A DNA stretch of 64,000 nt. It comes from Alteromonas australica (lineage in GTDB: Bacteria > Pseudomonadota > Gammaproteobacteria > Enterobacterales > Alteromonadaceae). The stretch lies in NCBI RefSeq assembly GCF_000730385.1, contig NZ_CP008849.1, positions 248,001-312,000 of the forward strand, written 5' to 3'. The translations under genes and the position numbers were made by a program. The notes under the pieces are model-generated. The model was given only the letters and a program-made list of their open reading frames with translations. It made no database searches and had not been told where the DNA came from. Shown one piece after another: positions 45,023 to 57,496 of the stretch; positions within the stretch are counted from its first letter, which is position 1, and every line of letters starts with the position of its first letter.

Positions 45023-46354
45023 ATGCAAATTGATCAGCAGTTAGTAGACATTCAAAATGTCGTTGATGATGTACTGAAATTAGCCCTAAAAAAGGGGGCT
45101 ACACAAGCTGAAGCCAGTATGTCGAAAGTACAAGGTATTGCGGTTTCTTCGCGTATGCAAGAAGTCGAAAATGTTGAATTTACTAATGATGGCGGCTTAG
45201 GTATAAGCGTGTACGTGGGTAAATGCAAAGGCAGTGCATCCACGGCAGACCTCAGTAAAGAGGCGCTAACCCTCGCGGTAGAAAAAGCGGTAGATATTGC
45301 GCGCTACACCAGTGAAGACCCGTGCACGGGGCTGGCGGATGCTGAACTTATCGCCACAGAATTTCCAGATTTAGACTTATATCACCCACAGGTGTTGGAC
45401 ACTGAGAAAGCCATTAAAACGGCTATCGAAACGGAAGCGGCGGCTATGTCCTATGATAATAGGATCACCAATTCTGATGGGGCTTCATACAATGCAAACT
45501 TAGGCATGCGAGTGTACGGAAACACGCATGGCATCAACGCCGGCTACCCAAGTAGCCGCTACAGCTTAAGTTGTATGGTGATTGGTGCTGAAGGTGATGA
45601 TATGCAGCGTGATTATGCCTATACGGTTAACCGCAAAGCGAATTTACTGAACACTGCCCAAGCTGTGGGTGAAGAGGCGGCTCGCGCCACGGTAGAGCGC
45701 CTAGGCGCGCGAAAAATCAATACGGCCAATGTGCCTATTATTTTGCACAAAGATATAGCATCAAGTTTGTTTGGGCATTATGTAGGGGCAATTAGTGGCG
45801 GAAGCTTGTATCGTCGGTCTTCTTTCTTACTCGACAGTTTAGGGCAACAAATCTTCCCTGAGTGGCTAAACATTGAAGAACGTCCGTTTATAAAAAATGG
45901 CTTAGCCAGTTCTAGTTTCGACAACGAGGGTGTTGCGACTAGGGATATGACGATTGTGGAGGGGGGCAAACTTTCCACTTATTTGTACACCACCTATTCG
46001 GCGAGAAAACTTAATACGAAAAGTAATGGCCACGCAGGCGGCATTCACAATTGGATTGTGGGTGACACAGGGCATAGTGACGCCGAGTTATTGAAGGAAA
46101 TGGGCACAGGTTTATTCGTGACCGAATTGATGGGGCAGGGCGTTAACATTGTTACCGGAGATTATTCCCGCGGCGCTGCTGGCTTCTGGGTAGAAAACGG
46201 CGAAATTCAATATCCTGTTCACGAGGTGACTATTGCGGGCAACCTTAGAGATATGTTTGCTGGGGTCACTGCAATTGGGCGTGACAAAGACGTCCGTGGC
46301 AGCGTACAAACAGGTTCTATTCTCATTGATAATATGAAGATTGCGGGAAGCTAA
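45023..46354 (+). CDS. pmbA: Metalloprotease-like subunit PmbA (TldE)
   Basis: Non-catalytic partner of TldD in the TldD/TldE protease. Seen: 443 residues (E. coli 450), ATQAEASMSKVQGIAVSSRM near residue 26, ITNSDGASYNANLG, GHYVGAISGGSLYRRSSFLLD in pieces, and MGQGVNIVTGDYSRGAAGFWVENGEIQYPVHEVTIAGNL in pieces. It lacks an HExxxH zinc motif, as expected for TldE. It is divergent from yjgA. The stop codon overlaps the stop of the convergent AraC-type gene, leaving no room for a terminator. Confidence 0.96.
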   Translation: MQIDQQLVDIQNVVDDVLKLALKKGATQAEASMSKVQGIAVSSRMQEVENVEFTNDGGLGISVYVGKCKGSASTADLSKEALTLAVEKAVDIARYTSEDPCTGLADAELIATEFPDLDLYHPQVLDTEKAIKTAIETEAAAMSYDNRITNSDGASYNANLGMRVYGNTHGINAGYPSSRYSLSCMVIGAEGDDMQRDYAYTVNRKANLLNTAQAVGEEAARATVERLGARKINTANVPIILHKDIASSLFGHYVGAISGGSLYRRSSFLLDSLGQQIFPEWLNIEERPFIKNGLASSSFDNEGVATRDMTIVEGGKLSTYLYTTYSARKLNTKSNGHAGGIHNWIVGDTGHSDAELLKEMGTGLFVTELMGQGVNIVTGDYSRGAAGFWVENGEIQYPVHEVTIAGNLRDMFAGVTAIGRDKDVRGSVQTGSILIDNMKIAGS

Positions 46355-47262
46355 CCTTGCTGGGTGTGTTGCTCTCTATAATGACTGGGCGGCACACCTT
46401 CCGATTTCTTAAAGCGCTTTGAAAAAGTAAAGACATTGCTGTATCCCACATAATTGGCAATGTAAGCGATGGGCCACTGGGTATTTAACAGCAGATTTTT
46501 CGCTCTCGCCATACGCAAATAAATCACTTGTTGCATTGGGCTTCTATTGAAATGGCTTAGGCACAATCTATGAAGGTGTGGGGCCGAATAGTGGGCGCGC
46601 TCGCTTAGTAATTTCACGTTCCAATTTAGTTGTAGTTGCTTTTCCACATGCTCAAATAAAGCGATTAATCTAGACGGTAAGGGCTGATCCTTTGGCTTCG
46701 CTACCGACGATAGATAGTCTTTAATAAGCGGAATGAGGGCATGGCGGTGCTCACTGCTTTTACTCAAATACAATAATTCCATGGCATGATGTAACCCTTC
46801 AAGCGGCAAGCGCTCTAGCAGAGGTGCGTCTATCTCATATAAATAATGCCATTGTGCTGTGTCGGCCAGATTCACCCAAATGATGTCCCAGCGTTCACTT
46901 TCTATGCTTACCTCAAAACTTTGCTTTGCCGGCAATATGGCTAATTGCCCCGGTGTTACCGTTAAGCTCCCTTTTGGGGTGCGTATTTTCCCCATGCCAT
47001 TTAACGAATAAAACAAGGTGTGGTTGGGCGGGTTAACGCGCCCTACTTGATAAGGGGCTGATAAATTCGAACAACCGGCAAGCTCAATATCTAAAGCTTT
47101 AATTTCAGGCGTGTTAGTGCTGTCTATAAAGCGCTCTACACAGTGTTGGCCGATATTAACAATGTCATAGAACTCTGTGGCTGACATGAACTTTGATAGT
47201 TTTGGATAAATGAAAGAGAGGTTTAAGCATAAAGGATTACGCCGTAATTCGCTATATTTCAT
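46351..47262 (-). CDS. AraC-family regulator, probable control of beta-galactosidase
   Basis: Sugar-responsive transcription factor. Seen: an N-terminal cupin-like ligand domain (NHTLFYSLNGMGKIRTPKGSLTVTPGQLAILP in pieces) and a C-terminal double helix-turn-helix. The latter reads WNVKLLSERAHYSAPHLHRLCLSHF, then PMQQVIYLRMARAKNLLL, then VGYSNVFTFSKRFKKSEGVPPSHYR in pieces. Length is 303 residues if ATG 47262 is used. ATG 47187 is an alternative that removes 25 residues, and neither has a good ribosome-binding site. It is divergent from lacZ across only 33 bp, which is the basis for the proposed target. It overlaps the pmbA stop. Confidence 0.88.
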   Translation of the reverse strand: MKYSELRRNPLCLNLSFIYPKLSKFMSATEFYDIVNIGQHCVERFIDSTNTPEIKALDIELAGCSNLSAPYQVGRVNPPNHTLFYSLNGMGKIRTPKGSLTVTPGQLAILPAKQSFEVSIESERWDIIWVNLADTAQWHYLYEIDAPLLERLPLEGLHHAMELLYLSKSSEHRHALIPLIKDYLSSVAKPKDQPLPSRLIALFEHVEKQLQLNWNVKLLSERAHYSAPHLHRLCLSHFNRSPMQQVIYLRMARAKNLLLNTQWPIAYIANYVGYSNVFTFSKRFKKSEGVPPSHYREQHTQQG

Positions 47263-47283
47263 TCTATTCTACATTATTGATGA

Positions 47284-50424
<3,141 letters not shown>

Positions 50425-50457
50425 TAGGGCTTTATATCACTGGGGTTCATAGCGAAT

Positions 50458-50492
50458 AAAAAGGCCGCTGTTATCACAACAGCGGCCTTTTT
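50458..50492. terminator. Strong intrinsic terminator between lacZ and arcA
   Basis: A perfect 15-bp inverted repeat (50458-50472 with 50478-50492) around loop ATCAC, with A5 on the left and T5 on the right. It can act in both directions for convergent lacZ and arcA. Confidence 0.95.
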
Positions 50493-50563
50493 GAATTTAC
50501 ACTGGCTTTCGGTTTGTTTGCTTCTGCCCCCGCGACAAGCGTTGTGCAGAAAGCTAGCTTTAA

Positions 50564-51271
50564 TTAGCCGTCTACCGAGCCACAGAAACGGTAGCCTTCA
50601 CCGTGAATGGTCACTATCAACTCTTCATCTGAAGGGTCAGACTCAAAGTGCTTACGAATTCGACGAATGGTGACGTCAACAGTACGGTCATTCGGGCGTA
50701 ATTCACGGCCTGTCATTTCCATAATAAGCTGCTCACGGGTAAGGATTTTACCTGGGTTACTTAGGAAAAGGTGTAAGGCACGGAACTCACTGCGAGGTAA
50801 GCGGAACTCTTTACCGGTCGGCGAAATAAGAGAACGACTGTCGCCGTCTAGTGTCCAACCGTTGAAGCTTACGCGGCTTGGTAAATCGTCATCCTCTGCA
50901 GAGCTTGTGGTACGAGAAAGCAGGTTTCTTGCTCGTATCGTCAGTTCGCGAGGGTTGAAGGGTTTTGTTAGGTAGTCATCGGCACCAATTTCAAGCCCCA
51001 AAATACGATCAACATCGTTATCACGACCGGTAAGGAAAATAAGACCTACGTTTTTACGATCTCTCACCTCTCGAGCTAATATAAGCCCGTTCTTACCTGG
51101 AAGGTTAATATCCATGATAACTAAGTTAATGGCGTGATTTTCGAAGAAATCATGCATTTGATCACCATTCTCAGCCTCAAATACATTGTATCCTTCTGCT
51201 TCGAACAAACTCTTTAGTGTGGTTCGTGTTACCACTTCATCTTCTACAATTAACACATTTGGCGTCTGCAT
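50564..51271 (-). CDS. arcA: Redox response regulator ArcA
   Basis: OmpR/PhoB-type regulator that represses aerobic metabolism under low oxygen. Seen: 235 residues, a receiver domain with the acidic pocket E10-D11, the phospho-acceptor D54 in [54 protein letters not shown] in pieces, and a winged-helix domain with [25 protein letters not shown] in pieces. It ends GEGYRFCG. It is near identical to E. coli ArcA over long stretches. A histidine-kinase gene lies 157 bp upstream on the same strand, whereas E. coli arcA stands alone. No arcB-type hybrid kinase is in the window. Confidence 0.98.
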   Translation of the reverse strand: MQTPNVLIVEDEVVTRTTLKSLFEAEGYNVFEAENGDQMHDFFENHAINLVIMDINLPGKNGLILAREVRDRKNVGLIFLTGRDNDVDRILGLEIGADDYLTKPFNPRELTIRARNLLSRTTSSAEDDDLPSRVSFNGWTLDGDSRSLISPTGKEFRLPRSEFRALHLFLSNPGKILTREQLIMEMTGRELRPNDRTVDVTIRRIRKHFESDPSDEELIVTIHGEGYRFCGSVDG

Positions 51272-51428
51272 GGTGCTCTACACTCTTTCTCTAAAATCGG
51301 TTTTAGCAATTACTGGTTAAATTTTAATATCCACAAGCGCGTTTGCAAGCAAATACTTAATATTCATAATTTTAAGGTATTGGGGTTAGCCAACAAAATT
51401 CAAGAAAAGTTCAAAAGTTATACACGTT

Positions 51429-53084
51429 TTATACACTTTTCGCACTCGCAATTGGAAAAATAATCACAAACTCCACACCTTGACCCTCTTCACTGGTTAA
51501 CGTAATAGAACCATTTAAAGCTTGGGTTACAAGATTATAGACCAAATGCATGCCTAGACCCGATCCGCCTTGACCCCGTTTAGTGGTAACAAAAGGGTCG
51601 AAAATACGCTTTCGAATGTCGTCGGGAATGCCTTTTCCATTGTCGCGATATACTAACTTGAATTTTTCCGGCGTAGCCAATTCGGCGATGATATCAATTT
51701 CGCCTTTTTCTATGTTTTCAAATCCATGAATAACCGAGTTCATAATCAGGTTAATCAGAATTTGATTTATCGGGCCAGCTTTCGTTTCAACGCATAAGGT
51801 AGGGTCGCAATTTACGTTGATGTTGTGCTTTAATTTTTTTAAACGAGGCTGTAAAGACAATAGTATCTCATTAACTAGCTGTGCAAAGCAAAAAGTTCGG
51901 TTACTTTCGCTTGATTGATCCACAGCCACCTGTTTAAAACTGGAAATTAACTCTGCTGCGCGGTTTAGATTGCGATAAATAATGTTGAGGTTTTCATTAC
52001 TTTCTTCTAAAAAGCGCTTCATCGCACTGGCTTTCAATGTCTTATTTTCGAAATCTTTTTCAATGACCGCTATTCTATCAAGCATCATGGTGGAGGCAGT
52101 TACCCCTAAACCTATTGGGGTATTTACCTCATGCGCTACGCCGGCCACCATATCGCCAAGAGACGCCATTTTTTCGTTTTGTACAATTTGACGCTGAAAC
52201 TGGTGCAGCTTTTCCAAGGTTTGAATTAACTCTTGGTTAGCACTCTTTAATGCCATGGTTCGCTGATTAACCATTTCTTCTAGTGACGCGTTTAACCTGC
52301 GGTGTTGTTCTTCCGCTTGACGTTGCTTTTGCATGTACTCTTGAATGCGTACCAGCATAACGTTTACCGAGTCTGATAAAATATCCAACTCACGAATACT
52401 AGAGTTTTCAATACGTGCAGAGTAATCACGCTGACGAGAGGTACGCTGTAAAAAGTCGGCCAGTCGTTCAATAGGCGAAGTCACCATCCGTTGAAACCGC
52501 ACTGCCAATAAAAAGCTGAGTAACAGCAATACACACATTGCAGAGAGGGTCAGTAAAAACGATTCTCCTACTAACTTATTAAAGCTGTCTGCCGACATGC
52601 GTATGTATATCCACCCTAACACGCCCCCAGTCTTTTGATCGTAAATGCGTTCGGACACTTCGAGAAAGTCATTTTCAGAGATAAATTGAGGCGATGACGC
52701 TAAGTCAGCCAGTTGATTTTCTTTACTGGCGATGAGGTATTCACCGGCTTTGTTGTAAGAGGCAAAACTCACGACTTTAGTGTCTAAGGCTTGATAGCTC
52801 TCAAGACTTTTATAAATATGGACATTGAGGATTTGGTCGGCGAAGGCTAAGTTGTTGAGTTGTTCTTCGAGGTATATTGCATTGTTTTCAATCAGAGAGT
52901 TTGCTGAGCTTTGGCCAATAAGTTTAGCCAGTGTAACAATACTTAATTCTATCTCTTGGCGGTAGCTTTTAACCTGGGTATACATTGACAAGCCGGCTGA
53001 TATTACCAACGACACTGTCGCAATAGACATTACAGCCCATAAAAATAAGCTTCGAATTGAAAGCTTGACTACCCGATCCGTCAT
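51429..53084 (-). CDS. Membrane sensor histidine kinase
   Basis: Two-component sensor kinase; signal unknown. Seen: two hydrophobic spans (about residues 11-31 and 177-197) enclosing a periplasmic sensor domain of ~145 residues, a HAMP segment (VRFQRMVTSPIERLADFLQ), and a coiled coil at about 230-290. The dimerisation/phospho-acceptor region has H318 in GVAHEVNTPIG, and the ATP-binding domain has N box NQILINLIMNSVIHGFE, G1 DNGKGIPDD and G2 GQGGSGLGMHLVYNL. Length is 551 residues. No receiver or HPt domain is present, so it is not ArcB. It lies directly upstream of arcA and downstream of glgA. Whether it phosphorylates ArcA is open. Confidence 0.93.
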   Translation of the reverse strand: MTDRVVKLSIRSLFLWAVMSIATVSLVISAGLSMYTQVKSYRQEIELSIVTLAKLIGQSSANSLIENNAIYLEEQLNNLAFADQILNVHIYKSLESYQALDTKVVSFASYNKAGEYLIASKENQLADLASSPQFISENDFLEVSERIYDQKTGGVLGWIYIRMSADSFNKLVGESFLLTLSAMCVLLLLSFLLAVRFQRMVTSPIERLADFLQRTSRQRDYSARIENSSIRELDILSDSVNVMLVRIQEYMQKQRQAEEQHRRLNASLEEMVNQRTMALKSANQELIQTLEKLHQFQRQIVQNEKMASLGDMVAGVAHEVNTPIGLGVTASTMMLDRIAVIEKDFENKTLKASAMKRFLEESNENLNIIYRNLNRAAELISSFKQVAVDQSSESNRTFCFAQLVNEILLSLQPRLKKLKHNINVNCDPTLCVETKAGPINQILINLIMNSVIHGFENIEKGEIDIIAELATPEKFKLVYRDNGKGIPDDIRKRIFDPFVTTKRGQGGSGLGMHLVYNLVTQALNGSITLTSEEGQGVEFVIIFPIASAKSV

Positions 53085-53188
53085 TTTTAAGTTTTCTACA
53101 TCCTCTTTACATCAATAGTGGCGCATAATTGTATAAAAAGAAAGCGAGACTATTGAAAATCCCCACCTAGGTGGGGCGAAGCCAATGT

Positions 53189-54616
53189 CTACGCTTGAAA
53201 CATCGCAAGATATAAACGTAAATAATCTTTTGCGGCAGCTTCCCAGGTGAATCGGGTTTTCATGCCCCTTTCCTGCATGTCTTTAAATTGTGTTGGCCAC
53301 TCGTAGTAAAACAGCAGGGCGCGACGAATACAGGCTAACAATGCCCGTGGGGTAGGTTCATCGAACACAAAGCCCGTGGCACCGTGACCGGTATCAAGGT
53401 CTACAACCGTATCTTTTAACCCGCCCACAGCGCGCACAATAGGCACAGTTCCATAGGCTAAACTGTACATTTGATTCAACCCACAGGGTTCAAACTGAGA
53501 GGGCATCAAAAAGAAATCTGCACCCGCTTCCACTAAATGAGCATGCTCTGAACTAAACCCATTAATAAAAGCAAACTGGGTGGGGTGTTGCTGGGCAAAT
53601 TCGCCTAAGTCCATGCACACTTTAGGATCGCCGGTGCCCACAATCACTATTTGTAGGTTGTGCTGCACTAGATCATCTAAGATAGGAAGAATATAACCAA
53701 AGCCTTTTTGTTCAGTAAGGCGGCAAACCATGCCGATAAGCGGCACACTCGCATTTTCTGGTAAACCCGAACGCGTCTGGAGGGTGGTTTTACATACCCG
53801 CTTGGGTTGCAAATTATCAACACTGTAATTTTCAGGGAGGTAGGCGTCTGTTGCTGGGTTCCATTGACTATAATCACAGCCATTTAATATGCCCGATAAA
53901 TCGGCCTTTCGTTTAACTAAGCGTTCGTGAAGGCCATGGCTGCCTAAGTCGGTGAGCAACTCATCTGCATAGTTTGGGCTAACAGTTGTCACCTTGCTGG
54001 CACACTCAATGCCGGTTTGCAGCATATTGATATAGCCGCCATGCACTTGGGAAAAAATATGGGGGTGATGACGCAAAAATGGAATCTTCTCAAGGGAATG
54101 AACTCCCTGAAACGCCGCATTATGAATAGTGAAGACAGTCTTGGTTTGCTCAAAAAAGCCTGAGCGCTCATGATTCAATAAATAGGGAAGCATGGCCGTG
54201 TGCCAATCATGGCAATGGATAACGTCAGGGGTAAACGAAAGTGCCTGCAAGGTTTGAAGCACGGCACCACTGAAAAAGCTGAAACGTTCACCATTGTCTT
54301 CATAGGCGTCGTAAGCATTCGAGTATAGGCCGTCACGCATGAAGTATTCGGGGTAGTCGACGAAATAGACGGTAATGCCGTGCCACGCTAACGCCCTGAC
54401 ATCAAAATGATACACCTTTCCTTCGGTGAACAGGGTTTGGGTGTCGCAAATGGTATCTAAATGAAAGGTGTCGGCAATAGATTTGTAATAAGGCATGACA
54501 ATGGCCACATCTTCACCCTCACTATGCAAGGCAAGGGGTAATGCCTTTCCTACATCGGCTAAGCCGCCGGTTTTAACCAATTCTTCTACTTCAGATATTG
54601 CAAAAACAATTTTCAC
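53189..54616 (-). CDS. glgA: Glycogen synthase
   Basis: GT5 glucosyltransferase that extends alpha-1,4-glucan from ADP-glucose. Seen: 475 residues (E. coli 477), the ADP-glucose-binding KTGGLADV near residue 16, DVIHCHDWHTAMLPYLL, TVFTIHNAAFQG, VSPNYADEL, the C-terminal-domain GMVCRLTEQKGF, and the catalytic-glutamate motif PSQFEPCGLNQMYSLAYGTVPIVRAVGGLKDTV in pieces. It stands apart from glgB, glgC or glgP in this window. The sensor-kinase gene starts 104 bp downstream. The upstream gap to rsmC (147 bp) should hold its promoter. Confidence 0.97.
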   Translation of the reverse strand: MKIVFAISEVEELVKTGGLADVGKALPLALHSEGEDVAIVMPYYKSIADTFHLDTICDTQTLFTEGKVYHFDVRALAWHGITVYFVDYPEYFMRDGLYSNAYDAYEDNGERFSFFSGAVLQTLQALSFTPDVIHCHDWHTAMLPYLLNHERSGFFEQTKTVFTIHNAAFQGVHSLEKIPFLRHHPHIFSQVHGGYINMLQTGIECASKVTTVSPNYADELLTDLGSHGLHERLVKRKADLSGILNGCDYSQWNPATDAYLPENYSVDNLQPKRVCKTTLQTRSGLPENASVPLIGMVCRLTEQKGFGYILPILDDLVQHNLQIVIVGTGDPKVCMDLGEFAQQHPTQFAFINGFSSEHAHLVEAGADFFLMPSQFEPCGLNQMYSLAYGTVPIVRAVGGLKDTVVDLDTGHGATGFVFDEPTPRALLACIRRALLFYYEWPTQFKDMQERGMKTRFTWEAAAKDYLRLYLAMFQA

Positions 54617-54763
54617 GGCGACCTCTCATTTCTTGTTGCTATGAGCTACCTGCACACACATTTTATAGTGTGTATGAATAGATAACAGAAACGGGTAAGA
54701 AGGTTTACCCGTTCTCGGTTTAAACATGATTAAGCTACGTTAGCACTTTTTTAGATAAAAGGG

Positions 54764-55849
54764 CTATGACAAAGCGGCTTGATAGAGCGAAAACTGCGTA
54801 GTTTGTGCTGTTGTTAGCACATGTGAAAAGTGCGCAGACAGCAACCCTGGGTAGGGAAGGAATCGATTTGCAACCATTTGCAACGTACCGCGTTGGGTGA
54901 GCAACTTAGTGGCATCTTCGATAAACCGCTTGGTGACGGTGTAGTCTGTTTTTACGCCCGTGTGAAATGGCGGGTTGGTCACAATATGCTGCACTCTTGC
55001 CTCAATGCCTTGTAATCCATTTGCAGCAAACAAGGTGGCTGATTGTGCATTTTTAACAAGGGTGAGCGCTGTACAGTAAATGGCCAACGCACTCACATCT
55101 GAAAAATGAAAGTTAACGTGGGGGTAGCGCTTTTTGAGATAGCTTCCTATCACGCCAGCACCACAGGCGAAATCTAATACGGTACCGCTTAAATGAGTGT
55201 CGTGTTTGTCTAGCAGAAGCGCAGTGCCCTTATCTAATTCACCGTGACTGAATACACCAGGCATAGACACAACAGGCCATTCAATATCCTGTAAGCAATA
55301 CGTGTCTTCTTGTAGCCATGCTTCGGGCTCAAAAGCTAAATGCGCGTGCTCAACTTGGGTAGTAATAAGGCTACAATGTCTGGCGGAATCGACCTTTTGA
55401 GTAGCACCAAATTGTTGCATAAGCTTGGCTGCACTCTTGATACCACCCTTATTTTCTCCAACCACATGTATTTGACCGCCTAGGCCCACTAAGCCGGCAG
55501 CCATTCGCAGTAACATAGAAAAATGGGATTTCGCCTTAGGTAAAAAAATCAGTGCGTGATTGTGTGTTTTTTCTCCGCGCAGGAAAGGGGTGAATATATG
55601 TTCATGTGACCCTATTTTTTGCGATACCTCAAAGCCTTGCTTGGCAATATCTCGGCTATCAAAAGTCAGCGAAGGTACTACGCGTACACTTTCTGAAAAG
55701 ATATCAAAATATTGATGCATCACCGTTATGTTCAGGTGCTTTAACTGGTCGAGAAAATACGCATCAGAGGGATTGATTATCACCCACTTCCCTTGCTCAA
55801 ACATGCCGATATTGCGCTCTAATAGCTGGCTTTGAGGAGTAAGAATCAT
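54764..55849 (-). CDS. rsmC: 16S rRNA m2G1207 methyltransferase RsmC
   Basis: SAM-dependent methyltransferase that modifies G1207 of 16S rRNA in the 30S subunit. Seen: 361 residues, an inactive N-terminal methyltransferase-like domain (GGQIHVVGENKGGIKSAAKLM in pieces), the linker SMPGVFSHGELDKGTALLL, SAM motif I VLDFACGAGVIGSYL, DVSALAIYCTALTL, and the catalytic NPPF in VTNPPFHTGVKTDY. FLPYPGLL comes late, as in E. coli RsmC. RsmG/RlmG are related, but the length and the GVFS motif favour RsmC. Its ATG overlaps the trmB stop (TAATG), so the pair is translationally coupled. Confidence 0.92.
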   Translation of the reverse strand: MILTPQSQLLERNIGMFEQGKWVIINPSDAYFLDQLKHLNITVMHQYFDIFSESVRVVPSLTFDSRDIAKQGFEVSQKIGSHEHIFTPFLRGEKTHNHALIFLPKAKSHFSMLLRMAAGLVGLGGQIHVVGENKGGIKSAAKLMQQFGATQKVDSARHCSLITTQVEHAHLAFEPEAWLQEDTYCLQDIEWPVVSMPGVFSHGELDKGTALLLDKHDTHLSGTVLDFACGAGVIGSYLKKRYPHVNFHFSDVSALAIYCTALTLVKNAQSATLFAANGLQGIEARVQHIVTNPPFHTGVKTDYTVTKRFIEDATKLLTQRGTLQMVANRFLPYPGLLSAHFSHVLTTAQTTQFSLYQAALS

Positions 55850-56574
55850 TACTTAGTACGCTCGTATATTAAGTCCCACACACCGTGACCTAACTTTTGG
55901 CCTCGTGTTTCAAACTTAGTGATAGGACGATAATCAGGACGAGGGACATAATCCCCCTGCGCTGCGGTATTAGTGTAGCCGTCAATATTATTCATTACAT
56001 TTGCCATATGCTCTGCATAGGGTTCCCAATCCGTCGCCATATGAAAGCATCCGCCCAAGGCCAGTTTACTGCGAACCAACTCTGCAAATTCTGTTTGCAC
56101 AATGCGGCGTTTGTGGTGACGTTTTTTATGCCAAGGATCAGGGAAGAACAGTTGCAAACGGCTGAGACTGCCATCGGGGATCATATTCTTTAGCACTTCA
56201 ACGGCATCGTGCTCCATAAGCCTAAGGTTTGTTAGTGATTGCTCACCTGCTTCGGCCAGACATGCTCCCACACCGGGGCGATGAACCTCTATGCCAAAAT
56301 AGTTTTTCTCGGGAGAAGCTGCCGCCATCTCCACTAGCGACTTACCCATACCGAAGCCAATTTCTAGTACTACAGGAGCATCCCGGCCGAAAGTGTCGGT
56401 GAGATCAATGGGGGTAGCTTGATAATCTACGCCCATGGTAGGCCAGTATGTTTCTATTGCACGGGTTTGGGCTTTGGTAAGTCGCCCTTCGCGCTTGACG
56501 AAACTCTTTACCTTACTGATGTATACTCCAGCGGCTTCTGCTTCCGCCTGACTTTTGAATTGCCTCATTTGCAA
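55849..56574 (-). CDS. trmB: tRNA (guanine-46-N7)-methyltransferase
   Basis: Methylates G46 in the variable loop of tRNAs. Seen: 241 residues, [16 protein letters not shown] (SAM motif I, about residues 69-84), [37 protein letters not shown] in pieces with the catalytic aspartate of the FPDPW motif, and [31 protein letters not shown] closes the chain. These match the TrmB family throughout. It heads a two-gene unit with rsmC. trmB and mutY-yggX are close here (about 1 kb, opposite strands), as in E. coli where trmB, mutY and yggX are neighbours. Confidence 0.97.
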   Translation of the reverse strand: MQMRQFKSQAEAEAAGVYISKVKSFVKREGRLTKAQTRAIETYWPTMGVDYQATPIDLTDTFGRDAPVVLEIGFGMGKSLVEMAAASPEKNYFGIEVHRPGVGACLAEAGEQSLTNLRLMEHDAVEVLKNMIPDGSLSRLQLFFPDPWHKKRHHKRRIVQTEFAELVRSKLALGGCFHMATDWEPYAEHMANVMNNIDGYTNTAAQGDYVPRPDYRPITKFETRGQKLGHGVWDLIYERTK

Positions 56575-56661
56575 TGCCTTTCTAACCCAAATTTACTGGT
56601 GGCGCATTATCCACTTAGTGGCTATTTATGCAACGGTAACGTGAATAATTCCGGTGTTTTT

Positions 56662-57366
56662 TTAAGCGCTGATGAATGACGTGACGAGTTCCGCCAACTG
56701 GGCGGGTTGTTCCAGCGGTAGCATATGGCCACTATCATTAACCGTGTAGCGGATTGCCGTTGGAATATTGTCGGCCATTTTCATCAATTGACTATACATG
56801 GCGATACGGTCATCTTTAGCGGCAATAATGCCAGTAGGTAATGCCAATTGCGCCAACGTGTTAACCATGTTTTCTCGTGGTGTAGTGGCTTGTGTATGCG
56901 CTAACAACGTATTCTTTCCTAGGTCTTCGCCCATCCCCTGAACCACACCCACCACGTCTTCGTTTTGTTGTTGGGTAGGATGAACAAACCGAGCAAGGTA
57001 TTGCGGATTATCCAACCGAAACGTCCCGTTTTTCAGCAAGGAGACCATTTGTTTTCTGCGCGCAATTTCGTCGGCAGATAAACCATAGCCATCATAACCA
57101 ATCAAGGTTAACGAGGCCACGTGTTCGGCGTGTAAACTGGCCCATTTGGCGGCAATAAAGCCGCCCATTGAATACCCAACCACGTGGACTTTTTCATCGC
57201 TGAGTACTCTGTCTGAGGTAAGTGCAAGCATGTCTTCTAAACTACTGGCCCATTGCAACGGAACAAACCGGCGTTGGTTTATGTTCATGTGTTTCCACAT
57301 AGGCATAAAAATTCGCTCATCACATAAGGTGCCAGGCAAAAATAAAACGGGGCGGCCAATACTCAC
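56662..57366 (-). CDS. Alpha/beta-fold hydrolase (BioH-like shape)
   Basis: Cytoplasmic serine hydrolase; substrate unknown. Seen: VLFLPGTLCDERIFMPMW with the oxyanion region, the nucleophile elbow GYSMGGF (about residue 66), acid candidate in IIAAKDDRIAMYSQL, and catalytic histidine in NDSGHMLPLEQPAQLAELV. So the full triad is present, unlike the protein at 7405. Length is 234 residues, no signal peptide. It lies between trmB and mutY, divergent from mutY by 130 bp. Pimeloyl-ester or small-ester hydrolysis would fit the size, but nothing in the context decides it. Confidence 0.86.
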   Translation of the reverse strand: MSIGRPVLFLPGTLCDERIFMPMWKHMNINQRRFVPLQWASSLEDMLALTSDRVLSDEKVHVVGYSMGGFIAAKWASLHAEHVASLTLIGYDGYGLSADEIARRKQMVSLLKNGTFRLDNPQYLARFVHPTQQQNEDVVGVVQGMGEDLGKNTLLAHTQATTPRENMVNTLAQLALPTGIIAAKDDRIAMYSQLMKMADNIPTAIRYTVNDSGHMLPLEQPAQLAELVTSFISA

Positions 57367-57496
57367 ACATTATCCTAAAATATCTACTTTGTACGCCATG
57401 ATACCATAGCGAGCCAGATAAATTTAAACGGCCACTGAGCCAAATCGTGTATGGCGCTGGTATACTATAACCCTATGATAAAAATGTGCAGTTAAC

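Noticed and set aside
50564-53084. Calling the sensor kinase ArcB
   Set aside because: It has no receiver or phosphotransfer domain and no PAS domain between membrane spans and kinase core.
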